A stretch of 64,000 bases of DNA from Oribacterium sp. KHPX15. Its GTDB lineage: Bacteria; Bacillota; Clostridia; Lachnospirales; Lachnospiraceae. Of the stretch, positions 1-9,103 are shown one piece after another; position 1 is the stretch's first letter, and the number at the start of each line of letters is the position of its first letter. The notes below the pieces were generated by a model that saw only the letters and a program-made list of their open reading frames with translations, ran no database searches and was not told the origin of the DNA. Location of the stretch: NCBI RefSeq assembly GCF_900107835.1, contig NZ_FNRG01000021.1, positions 1-64,000 on the forward strand, read 5' to 3'. Both the position numbers and the translations under genes were made by a program.

Positions 1-208
1 GAATCAGGAGAGCCCCCAGTGCCATACGTAGTGGTTTTGCAGGCATTCCACAATCAGAAGGAAACAGATCTGCATACACAGCTTCTATTTCATCCCAGGG
101 AATCATAGCAGCTTTTTTTATCCATTTATTCTCTGGATCAAGTTTTAGACCCATTGGCTGATTGAAATCTCCGAGACTAAACTGATGATTTTGATTTTTC
201 TTATACAT
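1..208 (-). mobile_element. IS transposase, N-terminal part (cut by window edge)
   Basis: The minus strand from an ATG at 208 reads about 69 residues without a stop and runs off the left edge. The translation contains IPWDEIEAVYADLF and then PAKPLRMALGALLI. These are hallmarks of the DUF772 N-terminal domain of IS5/IS1182-type DDE transposases, which cut and paste an insertion sequence. A GGAG lies about eight bases before the start. The catalytic DDE part would lie outside the window, so it is unknown whether the element is intact. The exact IS family is not certain. Confidence 0.8.
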
Positions 209-226
209 GGGATTCTCCGCGAAAAG

Positions 227-264
227 TGCAAGGTTTTTGAGAAACTATGATGTAATTCCTTGCA
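227..264. repeat. Inverted repeat in the IS-proximal gap
   Basis: The gap 209-338 between the transposase start and the next gene holds a 7-bp inverted repeat, TGCAAGG at 227-233 and CCTTGCA at 258-264. It is probably part of the end of the insertion sequence or its promoter region. The outer boundary and target-site duplication could not be identified, because the other end lies outside the window. Nothing else is visible in this gap. Confidence 0.3.
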
Positions 265-338
265 TCAATTATCTCACGTATAGGCAAAAAAGTCAGCAAT
301 TTCAAGGCATTTTAGTTCTTGAGCATACACTATTTAGT

Positions 339-2459
339 TTATGACTGCTTTTCTTCTTTTTCATATAGTTCTCTGTATTCTGCGCAACCGGCCATCAACT
401 CGGAATGTTTGCCTTCGGCAATGATCTGGCCGTCCTTTAAGTATAGAATCCTGTCCGCATTCACGATAGTCGAGAGTCTATGGGCAATGATCATGACTGT
501 ACATTGTCCCTTGATCCTGTCAAGTGATTCCCTGATTCTGTCCTGTGTCACATTGTCAAGGGCACTTGTTGCTTCATCAAGTAAGAGAATCTTCGTTTCT
601 CTTAGAAGTGCTCTTGCGATCGCAAGTCTTTGTCTTTGTCCTCCGGACAAACTGATCCCGCCCTCACCAACTACAGTATCGTATTTTTCAGGCTTGGATT
701 CGATTTCCTCATCAATGCAAGCTAACTTAGCAGCTCTTTTCATTTCGTCTTCGGTCATATCCGGTTTAACAATGCGAAGGTTCTCGCGTATGCTCATCTG
801 GAATATGTAAGGTGACTGAGTTACCACACTCATACTTCCCCGAAGAGAATCTCTGTCGAGATCTTTTATGTTTGTCCCATCGATAGTGATCATTCCGGAG
901 AAAGGATCATAGAGTCTGCTGATAAGATTCATGATGGTTGTCTTTCCTGAGCCGCTTCTTCCAACCAACGCTACTGTTTCACCGGGTAATATCTTAAAAC
1001 TCAGATCATTTAAAACCCATCTGGTAGAGGTTTTCAGTTTTCCAATATTATATGAAAATCTGACATTCCTGAATTCTATTTCACCCTTAAGGTTCTCTTT
1101 ATGAATATTTCCAAATGACTCTTTCGGGAAAACATTGTTATCCGTAATATCCTGAAGTCTTTCACTGGAAAGATTAAACTGTGTAACAAAATCAAGGATT
1201 GTTCCCAAAAGTGTAATTGCCGGTGTACCAAGACTTGTATAATAATTAAATAAAACAAGTGCCGTGGCAACATCCAATTTTCCATCGGAGAGCAAGCATC
1301 CTAAAAGGGCAACAAATAAAAGAGCTCCGCTTTCACGTACTAACGAAATAAACAGTTTGTACTTTCTGTTTCCTGCATCCCATTTCATTCTGGAATCATT
1401 TGCATTTGTGATACTCTCCTGAAGGTCACTTTCAAACTGCTGCTGTGCGTTTACCAGTTTGATATCCTTACCGCCTCGCACCATTTCGCCAACAATTCCG
1501 GTATATCTTTCTGCAAAATTCCTATAAATACGCCCATTTTCATGGGAAACCTTCTGCCGTTTTAATTCCGTAACAATCTGCAAGGATAGTAATATCACAA
1601 CTGCAAGGAAAACCGGCAGACTGACGATAAACATCGCAGCCAGTATTCCGACATACTGGCAGATTTGGGATATATTATCTGCCAAGGTATTAAAGGCTGT
1701 GGCAAGGTTTGAAGTATCAACTGTAAGCCTCTGGATAAAAAGTCCTGTTCCGTTTTCTTCTACTGCCCTGTTCTCAATTCTAAGAACATTTTTGGATATT
1801 TCTACTTCAAGCAGAGTCAGTGTTTTATTGTAAACTACATTGTAAGCCCAGTTGCAGCCTGACATTATTGCAGCATTAGCCAGATTAACAACAAATAGTA
1901 TAAGAGCTGTCCACAATACCTGATATACTGCTTTATCCGTCAGATGGACGATGATCTTTGCACTCAAAACCGGTGCTATGATCAAAAAAACCACACTTAC
2001 AAGCTGAAGCACCACGGCAAGAGTGAGATATCCTTTGCTCTGCCCGGTATATTTCCAGGTAAAGATAAGATTCTCTCTTAATGAGCCTCTTATTTTAAAG
2101 GCATAGGTCAATATATTTCTGCCGATACCTTTTTTCGTATTTTTGTATTGAAAAGAAGGCGCAGAATTCCATTTATGGATGGTTTTGATCAGAACAAGAG
2201 AATCGGTCTCTTTTAACGGATTGAATTCGTCTCCTTCAAGTGTTATCCGAACATAAAAAATATCCGATCTCTTTTTCAGGCTAACTGTCAATGCAGCATT
2301 TTCCAAAAACACATTTTGATAATCCAGAAGGATTTCTTCCAGGGAAATTCTGAATCGCAGACAGTCATCCTTTGGGACACCTGCCTTTTCCAGTTCTGTA
2401 AGCATTTCCGCCAAAAGAGAGTTTATGGAGTTATTATCCAGTGACCATTTATTCTTCAT
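339..2459 (-). CDS. ABC exporter with N-terminal GHKL-like domain
   Basis: A 706-residue protein. Residues from about 150 to 440 form a six-helix ABC exporter membrane domain. The C-terminal part is an ABC ATPase with Walker A GRSGSGKTT, signature LSGGQRQR and Walker B ILLLDEATSALD, typical of type IV (lipid, peptide or drug) exporters. The first ~130 residues are unusual. They resemble a GHKL/HATPase_c_2 (anti-sigma type) fold, with an N-box-like SLEEILLDYQN, a G1-like GDEFNP and a G2-like KKGIGRNIL. The gene starts one base after the stop of the upstream binding-protein gene and has no clear ribosome site of its own, which suggests translational coupling. Substrate and direction are not determined. 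The exporter assignment is firm; the GHKL reading comes from motif positions and is less certain. Confidence 0.8.
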   Translation of the reverse strand: MKNKWSLDNNSINSLLAEMLTELEKAGVPKDDCLRFRISLEEILLDYQNVFLENAALTVSLKKRSDIFYVRITLEGDEFNPLKETDSLVLIKTIHKWNSAPSFQYKNTKKGIGRNILTYAFKIRGSLRENLIFTWKYTGQSKGYLTLAVVLQLVSVVFLIIAPVLSAKIIVHLTDKAVYQVLWTALILFVVNLANAAIMSGCNWAYNVVYNKTLTLLEVEISKNVLRIENRAVEENGTGLFIQRLTVDTSNLATAFNTLADNISQICQYVGILAAMFIVSLPVFLAVVILLSLQIVTELKRQKVSHENGRIYRNFAERYTGIVGEMVRGGKDIKLVNAQQQFESDLQESITNANDSRMKWDAGNRKYKLFISLVRESGALLFVALLGCLLSDGKLDVATALVLFNYYTSLGTPAITLLGTILDFVTQFNLSSERLQDITDNNVFPKESFGNIHKENLKGEIEFRNVRFSYNIGKLKTSTRWVLNDLSFKILPGETVALVGRSGSGKTTIMNLISRLYDPFSGMITIDGTNIKDLDRDSLRGSMSVVTQSPYIFQMSIRENLRIVKPDMTEDEMKRAAKLACIDEEIESKPEKYDTVVGEGGISLSGGQRQRLAIARALLRETKILLLDEATSALDNVTQDRIRESLDRIKGQCTVMIIAHRLSTIVNADRILYLKDGQIIAEGKHSELMAGCAEYRELYEKEEKQS

Positions 2460-2460
2460 A

Positions 2461-3963
2461 TCATAAACTGCTTAAATATTCATCGAGCTGTCTTTGTGCT
2501 TCTTCCCTGACCTTATCAAGCCCGGCAGCTTCCATCTGCCTGGTAATCTCTTCTGCCGCTTCATCTGTATCTGATGTTCCTGTCACCAATTCTGCGCTGT
2601 AACTACTCCATATAGCATCAAGCGCAGCAATTTCAGCTTCTACATTTGTTGGATCAAAAGAAAATCCCTTCGTATCGCTGATCCTTGCATGCTTATAACC
2701 GTCATATACCTTCTCCCACTGGCCCGGGTCTGCAGGATTATCCTTGTCAGCAGATACTACCGAAGCGCTTATTGCAGGACCTGTAACATAGGCATCCTGC
2801 ATATAATGTTTATTTCCATCCGCAGTGCGTATTACAGTATCTTCATAATATTCAAAATGTTTCCCCTTAATTCCATAAGCGAGAGTATCTCTGAATTGTC
2901 TGTCTGTATACAAAAGTTCCATATATTTAAGGCATGCTTCTGCATTCTTTTCAGACGCTGCAGCATTGATTGCAATAAGCGAACCCTGCTGGGTAGCCCT
3001 GGACATGTTGGGACCGATAAAACGAACGAGCTTAACATTAAATCCGTAAGCTTCCGGATCTGACCACCCCATGAATCCTGTCCATGCTGTACCGGTTCGT
3101 ACCGGTGTCTTTATCGACTTAGGAACCTCTGTAGTTGTAGCCGCATCCGGGTTAATGTAAGAAAGCGCATACCACTTATGAAGAAGTCGCAGCATTCCCA
3201 TGTATTCCTCATCATCAAAAACAGAGATGATTTTTGTTCCATCAGGAGTCCCTGCCTTACTATATGGTATTACAAGATACTTGGACACAATTCTTTCATG
3301 TACCTGGAAAGCGCCTGACAACCCCGTACCCGGAATGTAAAACGGATAATCACCCGGATGATCATCCTTCCACTGCTTGAGATAAGGTTCGAGATCCGCA
3401 AAGGTCATTTCCTCCGGGAGAATCATTCCTTTTTCTTTTTCAAAATAGTCACTGTTCATTCGGAAGAATACTTCTGCTCCAAGATCTTTCAGCATCGGTA
3501 CGCCGTATATCTTTCCATGAAGTGTTCCGATTTCCCACCATGGATCAACAGCTTTATAAAGATCCGGTGCTGTTTTATGAAGCATATCAGTAATGTCATA
3601 GTAATATCCCTTGCCGGCATTGCCGTCAAAATCATTGCACCAGTCACAGCTGAAAGTCATGTCATAATACTCTCCTGTCTGTAGATCCAGGTCAAACTGT
3701 TCCTCTGACTTATATATCATTTTTACTGTAACACCAATTTTTTCTTTTGATATTTCATTGGCTGCCTTTAGTACCTCCTCAGAGTCATCGGGTGCTGTTC
3801 CGTTAGGAGCATATGTCCACCAAATAAGCTCTATGGGCGCATCACCCGGCCCTTTACTATCATCTGTCGGACTTACCTCATTATTCAGGGCATTTCCACA
3901 TCCTGATACAGCAAAGATCACCAAAAGAACTAATGACATACATAATTTTTTCATTTTTGTCAT
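2461..3963 (-). CDS. Extracellular solute-binding lipoprotein (family 1-like)
   Basis: A 500-residue lipoprotein with a short basic N-terminus, a hydrophobic stretch and lipobox AVSGC. The mature part has the pattern of family 1 (sugar or oligosaccharide) solute-binding proteins, with WWTYAPNGTAPDDSEEVL near the start and a DUF3502-like C-terminal region. I chose the ATG at 3963 because GAGGAAAG lies seven bases before it; the longer reading frame to 4014 has no ribosome site. It lies 56 bases after the permease gene of the BMP-type operon and directly before the GHKL-ABC exporter. No importer permease pair for this family is present. It may serve the neighbouring exporter as a sensor or partner, or feed a permease encoded elsewhere. 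Confidence 0.8.
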   Translation of the reverse strand: MTKMKKLCMSLVLLVIFAVSGCGNALNNEVSPTDDSKGPGDAPIELIWWTYAPNGTAPDDSEEVLKAANEISKEKIGVTVKMIYKSEEQFDLDLQTGEYYDMTFSCDWCNDFDGNAGKGYYYDITDMLHKTAPDLYKAVDPWWEIGTLHGKIYGVPMLKDLGAEVFFRMNSDYFEKEKGMILPEEMTFADLEPYLKQWKDDHPGDYPFYIPGTGLSGAFQVHERIVSKYLVIPYSKAGTPDGTKIISVFDDEEYMGMLRLLHKWYALSYINPDAATTTEVPKSIKTPVRTGTAWTGFMGWSDPEAYGFNVKLVRFIGPNMSRATQQGSLIAINAAASEKNAEACLKYMELLYTDRQFRDTLAYGIKGKHFEYYEDTVIRTADGNKHYMQDAYVTGPAISASVVSADKDNPADPGQWEKVYDGYKHARISDTKGFSFDPTNVEAEIAALDAIWSSYSAELVTGTSDTDEAAEEITRQMEAAGLDKVREEAQRQLDEYLSSL

Positions 3964-4019
3964 CGCTCGTCTTTCCTCATATTTAAACGGATATCTCATT
4001 CCATCTCTAAACATAAAAC

Positions 4020-4982
4020 TTATCGTTTCCCTTTGTCGTATATCTCTCCCAATGCACGGGGACTGTTGTTATGCTTACTGAAGAATACCAGGAGCAGCAG
4101 TGTCACAACGTATGGAATTATCCTTACGATATCATTGTAGGTTGAAGGCATGCCCAATTGCTGGATAAGTGCCTGGCCTCCGCTTCTGGCAAACCCAAAT
4201 ATAAGGCAGGCTTCAAGGGTCGGAAGTATGGACCAGTTGCCGAATATCAGGGCTGCGATGGAAAGATATCCGAAGCCAAGATAAATATCCGGTGAAAAGT
4301 TTGCTGTTATTGAATAGGCATAGCTCATACCTGCAATTGCAGAAAGGCCACCGGAGATGATTACGGAGATCAGCCTTATGCGGTTAACATCGATTCCGGC
4401 TGCATCTGCTGCATGAGGATTATCACCGCAGGCTCTTAAATGCATTCCAAAGGGAGTTTTATACATCACGTACCACATAATTACGGCAATAATTATAATG
4501 ATCACTTCAAAGGGATATACATTTCTGAAAAAAGCTCCGATAACCGGGATGCCGGAAATGCCGGGAACGGAAAACCTGATACTTGTTCCAAGGACAAACT
4601 TATTGGAAGTCTTGCCAAATATACTTTCATTCAAACGCTTTGTCAGGAAGCTTGTAAGTGCTGCCGCAAGAATATTTACTACTACACCACTGATGACCTG
4701 ATTGGCTTTAAACTTTATACAGAGAAGCACATGGACCAGCGAAAACAGCATGCCGCCCAATGCTGCAGCAATAAAGGAAATGTAATAAGGCACCTGGGAA
4801 GAACCTCCGAACTGCTGCATTAACAGAACTGCGGTAAAGGCTCCGAAGAAAGCTCCGAAACCCTGAAGACCCTCCAGAGCAAGGTTGGTTATACCGCTCT
4901 TTTCACTGTATATTCCGCCTATTGCCATTATGAACATGGGAAGTGCAAAAGCAAGACCGTCTATAATAATGTTATCTATCAT
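4020..4982 (-). CDS. BMP-type (nucleoside) ABC importer permease 2
   Basis: A 320-residue polytopic membrane protein of the branched-chain/BMP permease superfamily (BPD_transp_2). The N-terminus, with EKSGITNLALEG, is typical of the smaller permease of nucleoside importers such as the Bacillus subtilis NupNOPQ set. It pairs with the adjacent larger permease; the two genes overlap by four bases (ATGA type), so they are translationally coupled. The substrate, probably nucleosides or a related purine compound, is inferred from the family only. Confidence 0.88.
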   Translation of the reverse strand: MIDNIIIDGLAFALPMFIMAIGGIYSEKSGITNLALEGLQGFGAFFGAFTAVLLMQQFGGSSQVPYYISFIAAALGGMLFSLVHVLLCIKFKANQVISGVVVNILAAALTSFLTKRLNESIFGKTSNKFVLGTSIRFSVPGISGIPVIGAFFRNVYPFEVIIIIIAVIMWYVMYKTPFGMHLRACGDNPHAADAAGIDVNRIRLISVIISGGLSAIAGMSYAYSITANFSPDIYLGFGYLSIAALIFGNWSILPTLEACLIFGFARSGGQALIQQLGMPSTYNDIVRIIPYVVTLLLLVFFSKHNNSPRALGEIYDKGKR

Positions 4983-6106
4983 ACTCTCTTCACATCCTTT
5001 TTGTCATTTTGCTCCATGCTTATCTTTTCGATATACATCCTGAGGAATTCCGAGCAGGCAGCAAATATCAGTATCACTGAAGTTATAAGGTCAGCTATTT
5101 CTATTTCGACTCCCTGCTGTGAGCTCATATATATGGATCCATTGGATATTGCGGTTATCAGGAAGGATGCAAATATACATCCTATGGGGTCACAGCATCC
5201 AAGCAGTGCCACGGCTATGGCATTGAAACCCATGCTCGGGACCACTCCCGGACGAATGGAGGCATTGTAACCACAAAAATAGGTGACACCGGCAAGTCCG
5301 GCAAGGGCGCCGGAGATGATCATGGCAAGCATCATATTCTTTGAAATACTGATTCCTGCATAGTTTGCAGCCTTTTTCCCAAGGCCTACAGCCTGTATCT
5401 CAAATCCGGTGGTTGTTCTGTTGATCAAATACCGGACGAGGATTGCGACTATAATGGCAAGGGGAAAGGCAAGGGGTATACAAAACTTAAGACCAAAGGC
5501 TTTGACATTAACAAGTGTAAGTCTTGCTTCATCGGCAATCACTATGCTTTGTCTTGAAGTCGGTTCCAGGAAAAAGGTGTTTATGAAAAATGTAAATATA
5601 TACATAAGCGTATAATTTATCATAATGGACGAAACCACTTCATTTATATTAAACCTGTACTTAAGCCATCCTATCAGAGCTCCTACCAGCGCACCGGAAA
5701 CCGCACCTATTATAAGCACCAGTGGTTTAGCCAGGAAGGCAGGAAGTGAGGAATATCCAACAGTTAAAGTTGCGATGAATCCTGCTGTCAGCATCATTCC
5801 GGAAACACCGATATTAAACAGTCCGGCTTTTAGGGCAACAGCCACAGCCAGAGCTGCAAATATCATGGGTGTAAGAGTGTCAAGGAAACTCATGAAATCG
5901 GTAAACATATTCTGCCGTCCGGCATACTTTTGCTTCATAAGAAGCCCTGAGCCCTGAAGCAGATTACCATATGCTGAAAATGGATTCTTTCCCATGGCTA
6001 TGAATATTATTGCTCCAACAAAAAGACTTATGATGATTGAAAACAGGGATATTCTGACCATTTGCAGCTTCTCTCCGCCAAGAAGCTTTATAAGTATTTT
6101 TTTCAT
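4979..6106 (-). CDS. BMP-type (nucleoside) ABC importer permease 1
   Basis: A 375-residue integral membrane protein with an N-terminal helix, followed by the BPD_transp_2 core (KAGLFNIGVSGMMLTAGF; GFEIQAVGLGKKAANYAGI). It is the larger permease partner of the heterodimeric channel. It overlaps the ATPase gene upstream and the second permease downstream by four bases each, so the three proteins are made from one coupled message. It corresponds in position and family to NupP of B. subtilis. Confidence 0.88.
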   Translation of the reverse strand: MKKILIKLLGGEKLQMVRISLFSIIISLFVGAIIFIAMGKNPFSAYGNLLQGSGLLMKQKYAGRQNMFTDFMSFLDTLTPMIFAALAVAVALKAGLFNIGVSGMMLTAGFIATLTVGYSSLPAFLAKPLVLIIGAVSGALVGALIGWLKYRFNINEVVSSIMINYTLMYIFTFFINTFFLEPTSRQSIVIADEARLTLVNVKAFGLKFCIPLAFPLAIIVAILVRYLINRTTTGFEIQAVGLGKKAANYAGISISKNMMLAMIISGALAGLAGVTYFCGYNASIRPGVVPSMGFNAIAVALLGCCDPIGCIFASFLITAISNGSIYMSSQQGVEIEIADLITSVILIFAACSEFLRMYIEKISMEQNDKKDVKRV

Positions 6107-7650
6107 GCGCTCTCACCTCGATTCCCAACACCCATCATAAATCTTCCTACTTCATCTATAGTAAGCTCTGAAGCTTTCGCAATGCGGTTTATTCTTCCGT
6201 CAAATATGACTCCGATTGTATCGGCACAATCCATTACCTCATCCAGCTCAAGTGATATGAGTAGTACAGCTGCCCCTCTGTCTCTTTCGGCGATCATCTG
6301 CTTATGGATGTTTGAAATGGCACCTATATCAAGACCTCTTGTGGGCTGCATGAATATGATAAGAGGGGTTTGCAGTTCCAGCTCTCTGGCTATGATCGCC
6401 TTCTGCTGATTGCCTCCCGACATGGTCCGGACGATGGTATTGATTCCCTTGCTGCTTCTTATGTCATAATCCTTAATAAGCCTCTCTCCGTTTTCTGTCA
6501 TGGCCTTTAAATCAAGGCGTGAATTATGTGACATTTTGGGACGATAATACTCTTTAAGTGAAAGATTTTTCTTAAGATCAAAACCAAGAACAAGGCCTAC
6601 ATTGTGTCTGTCCTCCGGAATATAAGCTACACCCTCTTCTGTTCGTTTTCTTATGGAATAAGAACTTAAATCTTTTCCGTTAAGGATTATTCTTCCGCTT
6701 TTTGTCTTTATTAAACCGGCTATTGCATCCGCCAGTTCATTTTGACCATTTCCGGAAACTCCAGCCAGAGCAAATATCTCTCCCGAGTGAATCTCGAAGG
6801 AAACGTCCTTGACTGCCTCATAGCCCACCTCGTTACATACAGTGAGTCCCTCAACCTTGAGTACTACCTCTCCGGGTTTTGCTTCGCTCTTTTCCGAAGT
6901 AAAGGAAATATCTCTGCCTACCATAAGTCTTGCCAGCTCTTCGGTAGAAGCTTCCGGAACATTCAGAACATCGATCAGCTTTCCTCTGTTAAGGATGGCA
7001 CATCTGTCGGCTATGGACTTAATCTCTTCAAGCTTATGAGTGATAATGATGATGGTCTTTCCGCCGTCACGAAGTCCTCTGATTATATCAAGAAGAAATT
7101 TTATTTCCTGAGGTGTAAGCACAGCTGTGGGCTCATCAAATATAAGTATTTCCGCATCACGGTACAGCATCTTGAGAATCTCCACCCTCTGCTGGGTAGA
7201 AACATTAAGATCACTGATAACTGCCGTCGGATTAACCTTAAGCCCATATTTATCAGAAAGCTCTGCTATGTCCTGATTTGCTTTTTTAATATTCACATGG
7301 GGAATGAAGCCCATAAGCTTATCCTGAGGTTCGGCTCCAAGGATGATATTCTCTGCAACGGTATAGTTTGATACAAGTCTGAAATGCTGATGTACCATGC
7401 CTATACCAAGCTTTGTTGCGTGACGCGGAGAAACTATATTGACTTTTTCACCGCGTATAAATATCTCCCCCTCATCAGGTTCGTACATACCAAACAGAAC
7501 ACTCATGAGTGTAGATTTGCCGGCTCCGTTTTCTCCCAGAAGAGCATATATCTCCCCTTTTTTAATGCTTATGGATACATCGTCATTTGCAACGAGTCCG
7601 GGAAAACGTTTTGTTATATGTTTCATCTCAATTATATATTCGGAATCCAT
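6103..7650 (-). CDS. BMP-type importer ATPase, two ABC domains
   Basis: A 515-residue tandem ABC ATPase of the sugar/nucleoside importer class. Domain 1 has Walker A GENGAGKST, a Q-loop region MVHQHFRLV and Walker B ILIFDEPTAVL. Domain 2 has the degenerate P-loop GVSGNGQNE and the signature MSGGNQQK normal for this class. It drives uptake through the two permeases encoded just downstream. A hairpin followed by T residues lies between the binding-protein gene and this one (7687-7718), which should lower ATPase/permease expression relative to the lipoprotein. Confidence 0.92.
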   Translation of the reverse strand: MDSEYIIEMKHITKRFPGLVANDDVSISIKKGEIYALLGENGAGKSTLMSVLFGMYEPDEGEIFIRGEKVNIVSPRHATKLGIGMVHQHFRLVSNYTVAENIILGAEPQDKLMGFIPHVNIKKANQDIAELSDKYGLKVNPTAVISDLNVSTQQRVEILKMLYRDAEILIFDEPTAVLTPQEIKFLLDIIRGLRDGGKTIIIITHKLEEIKSIADRCAILNRGKLIDVLNVPEASTEELARLMVGRDISFTSEKSEAKPGEVVLKVEGLTVCNEVGYEAVKDVSFEIHSGEIFALAGVSGNGQNELADAIAGLIKTKSGRIILNGKDLSSYSIRKRTEEGVAYIPEDRHNVGLVLGFDLKKNLSLKEYYRPKMSHNSRLDLKAMTENGERLIKDYDIRSSKGINTIVRTMSGGNQQKAIIARELELQTPLIIFMQPTRGLDIGAISNIHKQMIAERDRGAAVLLISLELDEVMDCADTIGVIFDGRINRIAKASELTIDEVGRFMMGVGNRGESA

Positions 7651-7682
7651 AAAACTTCACTCCTATATCAGTAGCTGTAATG

Positions 7683-7718
7683 AAAAATCGGACGCGGACT
7701 ATTTTGTCAGCGTCCGAT
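7683..7718 (-). terminator. Partial terminator/processing hairpin after the BMP lipoprotein gene
   Basis: On the minus strand a 9-bp perfect stem (ATCGGACGC at 7718-7710 with GCGTCCGAT at 7695-7687) with a 14-base loop is followed by five T residues (7687-7683). It lies in the 156-base gap between the binding-protein stop and the ATPase start. This is a common device for high binding-protein and lower transporter expression from one promoter. The termination efficiency is unknown. Confidence 0.6.
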
Positions 7719-7806
7719 ATCATCGGCCCTATTGGTTTATCAGTCTAACCGAAAGGCAGATGTCTGCTTTGCAGAACGACGACCTGTGGGAGCCCCATCT
7801 GTCCGG

Positions 7807-8961
7807 TTACTCAGCATCCAGTCCTGTGAAATTGTCAGGAGTCATACCATTAAAATTATCGGCGGGAACGATGGTTCCGTTTTTAATGAGTTCATAAGCT
7901 TTATTTATCTTCTCAATGGTATCGGCCGAAAGCTGACATCTGGAGGAGTCACTTACGTATCCTACAGAATCCGTATCTGCGCCAAGGATGTAATTACCGC
8001 CTTTGAAGGAACCGTCCGAAATTGTCTCAAGAACCCTCTTGTCATTAACTCCCATTACTTTAAGAGCCGAAGTGAGAATTACATTATCATTGCCATTCAC
8101 ACCATCATCATACTGGTCAGTATCACAGCCTATCATATAATCCTTTGCAGAGCTTTCTTTAATGGCTGTGAGAACTCCTGTTCCTGAACCTCCTGCAGCA
8201 ACGAATATGATATCACAGCCTTCTTTGATAAGGGCATCGCCAACAACCTTGCCATTTGCAGGATCGCCGAAAGAACCTACGTAGTTACCGCCTACATTAG
8301 CCCCTGTCATATCGGTACCTGCATATGAAGCCAGTTCAACTATCTCAACATCTGTTCCATAATGCTTATTTGCATAATTAACTCCGCACATAAATCCATA
8401 CTGATAATTTACGTTTGACGAAACTGCTATTCCATTTACAACTGCAACCTTCTTGGTAACGGTAGATAATGCCGCAGCCATTCCTGCAAGGAAGCCTGCT
8501 TCCTGCTCCTTAAATGTCATGGCATAAACATTATCAAGCTCGACTTCCTTTCCATCCGCATCTGAAGGAAAAGTATCGACCAGAATGAATTTTTTATCGG
8601 GATTGTCTGCAGCAATCTCGCCGATTCCCGCGAACTGGTAACCGTCGCATACCATTACATCATAATCCACGACAATATCTCCAACAGCTTTTACAGCAGC
8701 ATCTATAGCTCCTGACTTTTCCTGAACCGGGGTTACCGTTGAACCGGGATGTGCATCAATAAAACTAAGGATTCCATTGTAGTTTTCCTGGTGAAATGAA
8801 CCATCGTCTACACCGGTCGGAGAAGTTACTATCGCGATCTTAAGTCCTGTTCCCTCTGTTTTGTTTACGTTATCATTAGCCGGTTTTGCACCTCCACCGC
8901 AGCCTGTAAGAGCTGCTGCCATTACAATACTCAAAAATACTGAAATAATTCTTTTTTTCAT
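7807..8961 (-). CDS. BMP family ABC transporter substrate-binding lipoprotein
   Basis: A 384-residue lipoprotein with a signal peptide and lipobox ALTGC (Cys21). The mature protein has the PnrA/BMP fold signatures (IAIVTSPTGVDDGSFHQ; GYQFAGIGEIAADNPDKKFI; KEQEAGFLAGMAA). BMP proteins bind nucleosides and deliver them to the ABC permeases encoded downstream. It is the first gene of the operon, and a TATAAT on the minus strand at 9011-9006 suggests a promoter about 45 bases before the start. The specific ligand is not shown by sequence. Confidence 0.9.
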   Translation of the reverse strand: MKKRIISVFLSIVMAAALTGCGGGAKPANDNVNKTEGTGLKIAIVTSPTGVDDGSFHQENYNGILSFIDAHPGSTVTPVQEKSGAIDAAVKAVGDIVVDYDVMVCDGYQFAGIGEIAADNPDKKFILVDTFPSDADGKEVELDNVYAMTFKEQEAGFLAGMAAALSTVTKKVAVVNGIAVSSNVNYQYGFMCGVNYANKHYGTDVEIVELASYAGTDMTGANVGGNYVGSFGDPANGKVVGDALIKEGCDIIFVAAGGSGTGVLTAIKESSAKDYMIGCDTDQYDDGVNGNDNVILTSALKVMGVNDKRVLETISDGSFKGGNYILGADTDSVGYVSDSSRCQLSADTIEKINKAYELIKNGTIVPADNFNGMTPDNFTGLDAE

Positions 8962-9005
8962 AGCACATCACTTTCTTTATATTATTAATAAGGGGATACA
9001 AGAAA

Positions 9006-9034
9006 ATTATACTCTGTATGACCAAAAAATACTA
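9006..9034 (-). promoter_or_regulatory. Possible promoter of the BMP operon
   Basis: A perfect TATAAT lies on the minus strand at 9011-9006. At 17-base spacing the -35 position (9034-9029) reads TAGTAT, a poor match, so an activator may be needed or the call may be wrong. Transcription would start near 9000, giving a leader of about 40 bases. I looked for a purine riboswitch here and saw none. Confidence 0.35.
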
Positions 9035-9103
9035 CCATTTTGAATATCCCTGATAAGGTTCTCCACTGCAAACCAATCGTATTCCTAAGTCTTTATATCA
9101 AAT

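Noticed and set aside
8962-9103. Possible purine riboswitch upstream of the BMP nucleoside-type importer.
   Set aside because: The conserved loop sequences and paired stems of the purine aptamer were not found on the minus strand; the leader after the TATAAT is only about 40 bases.
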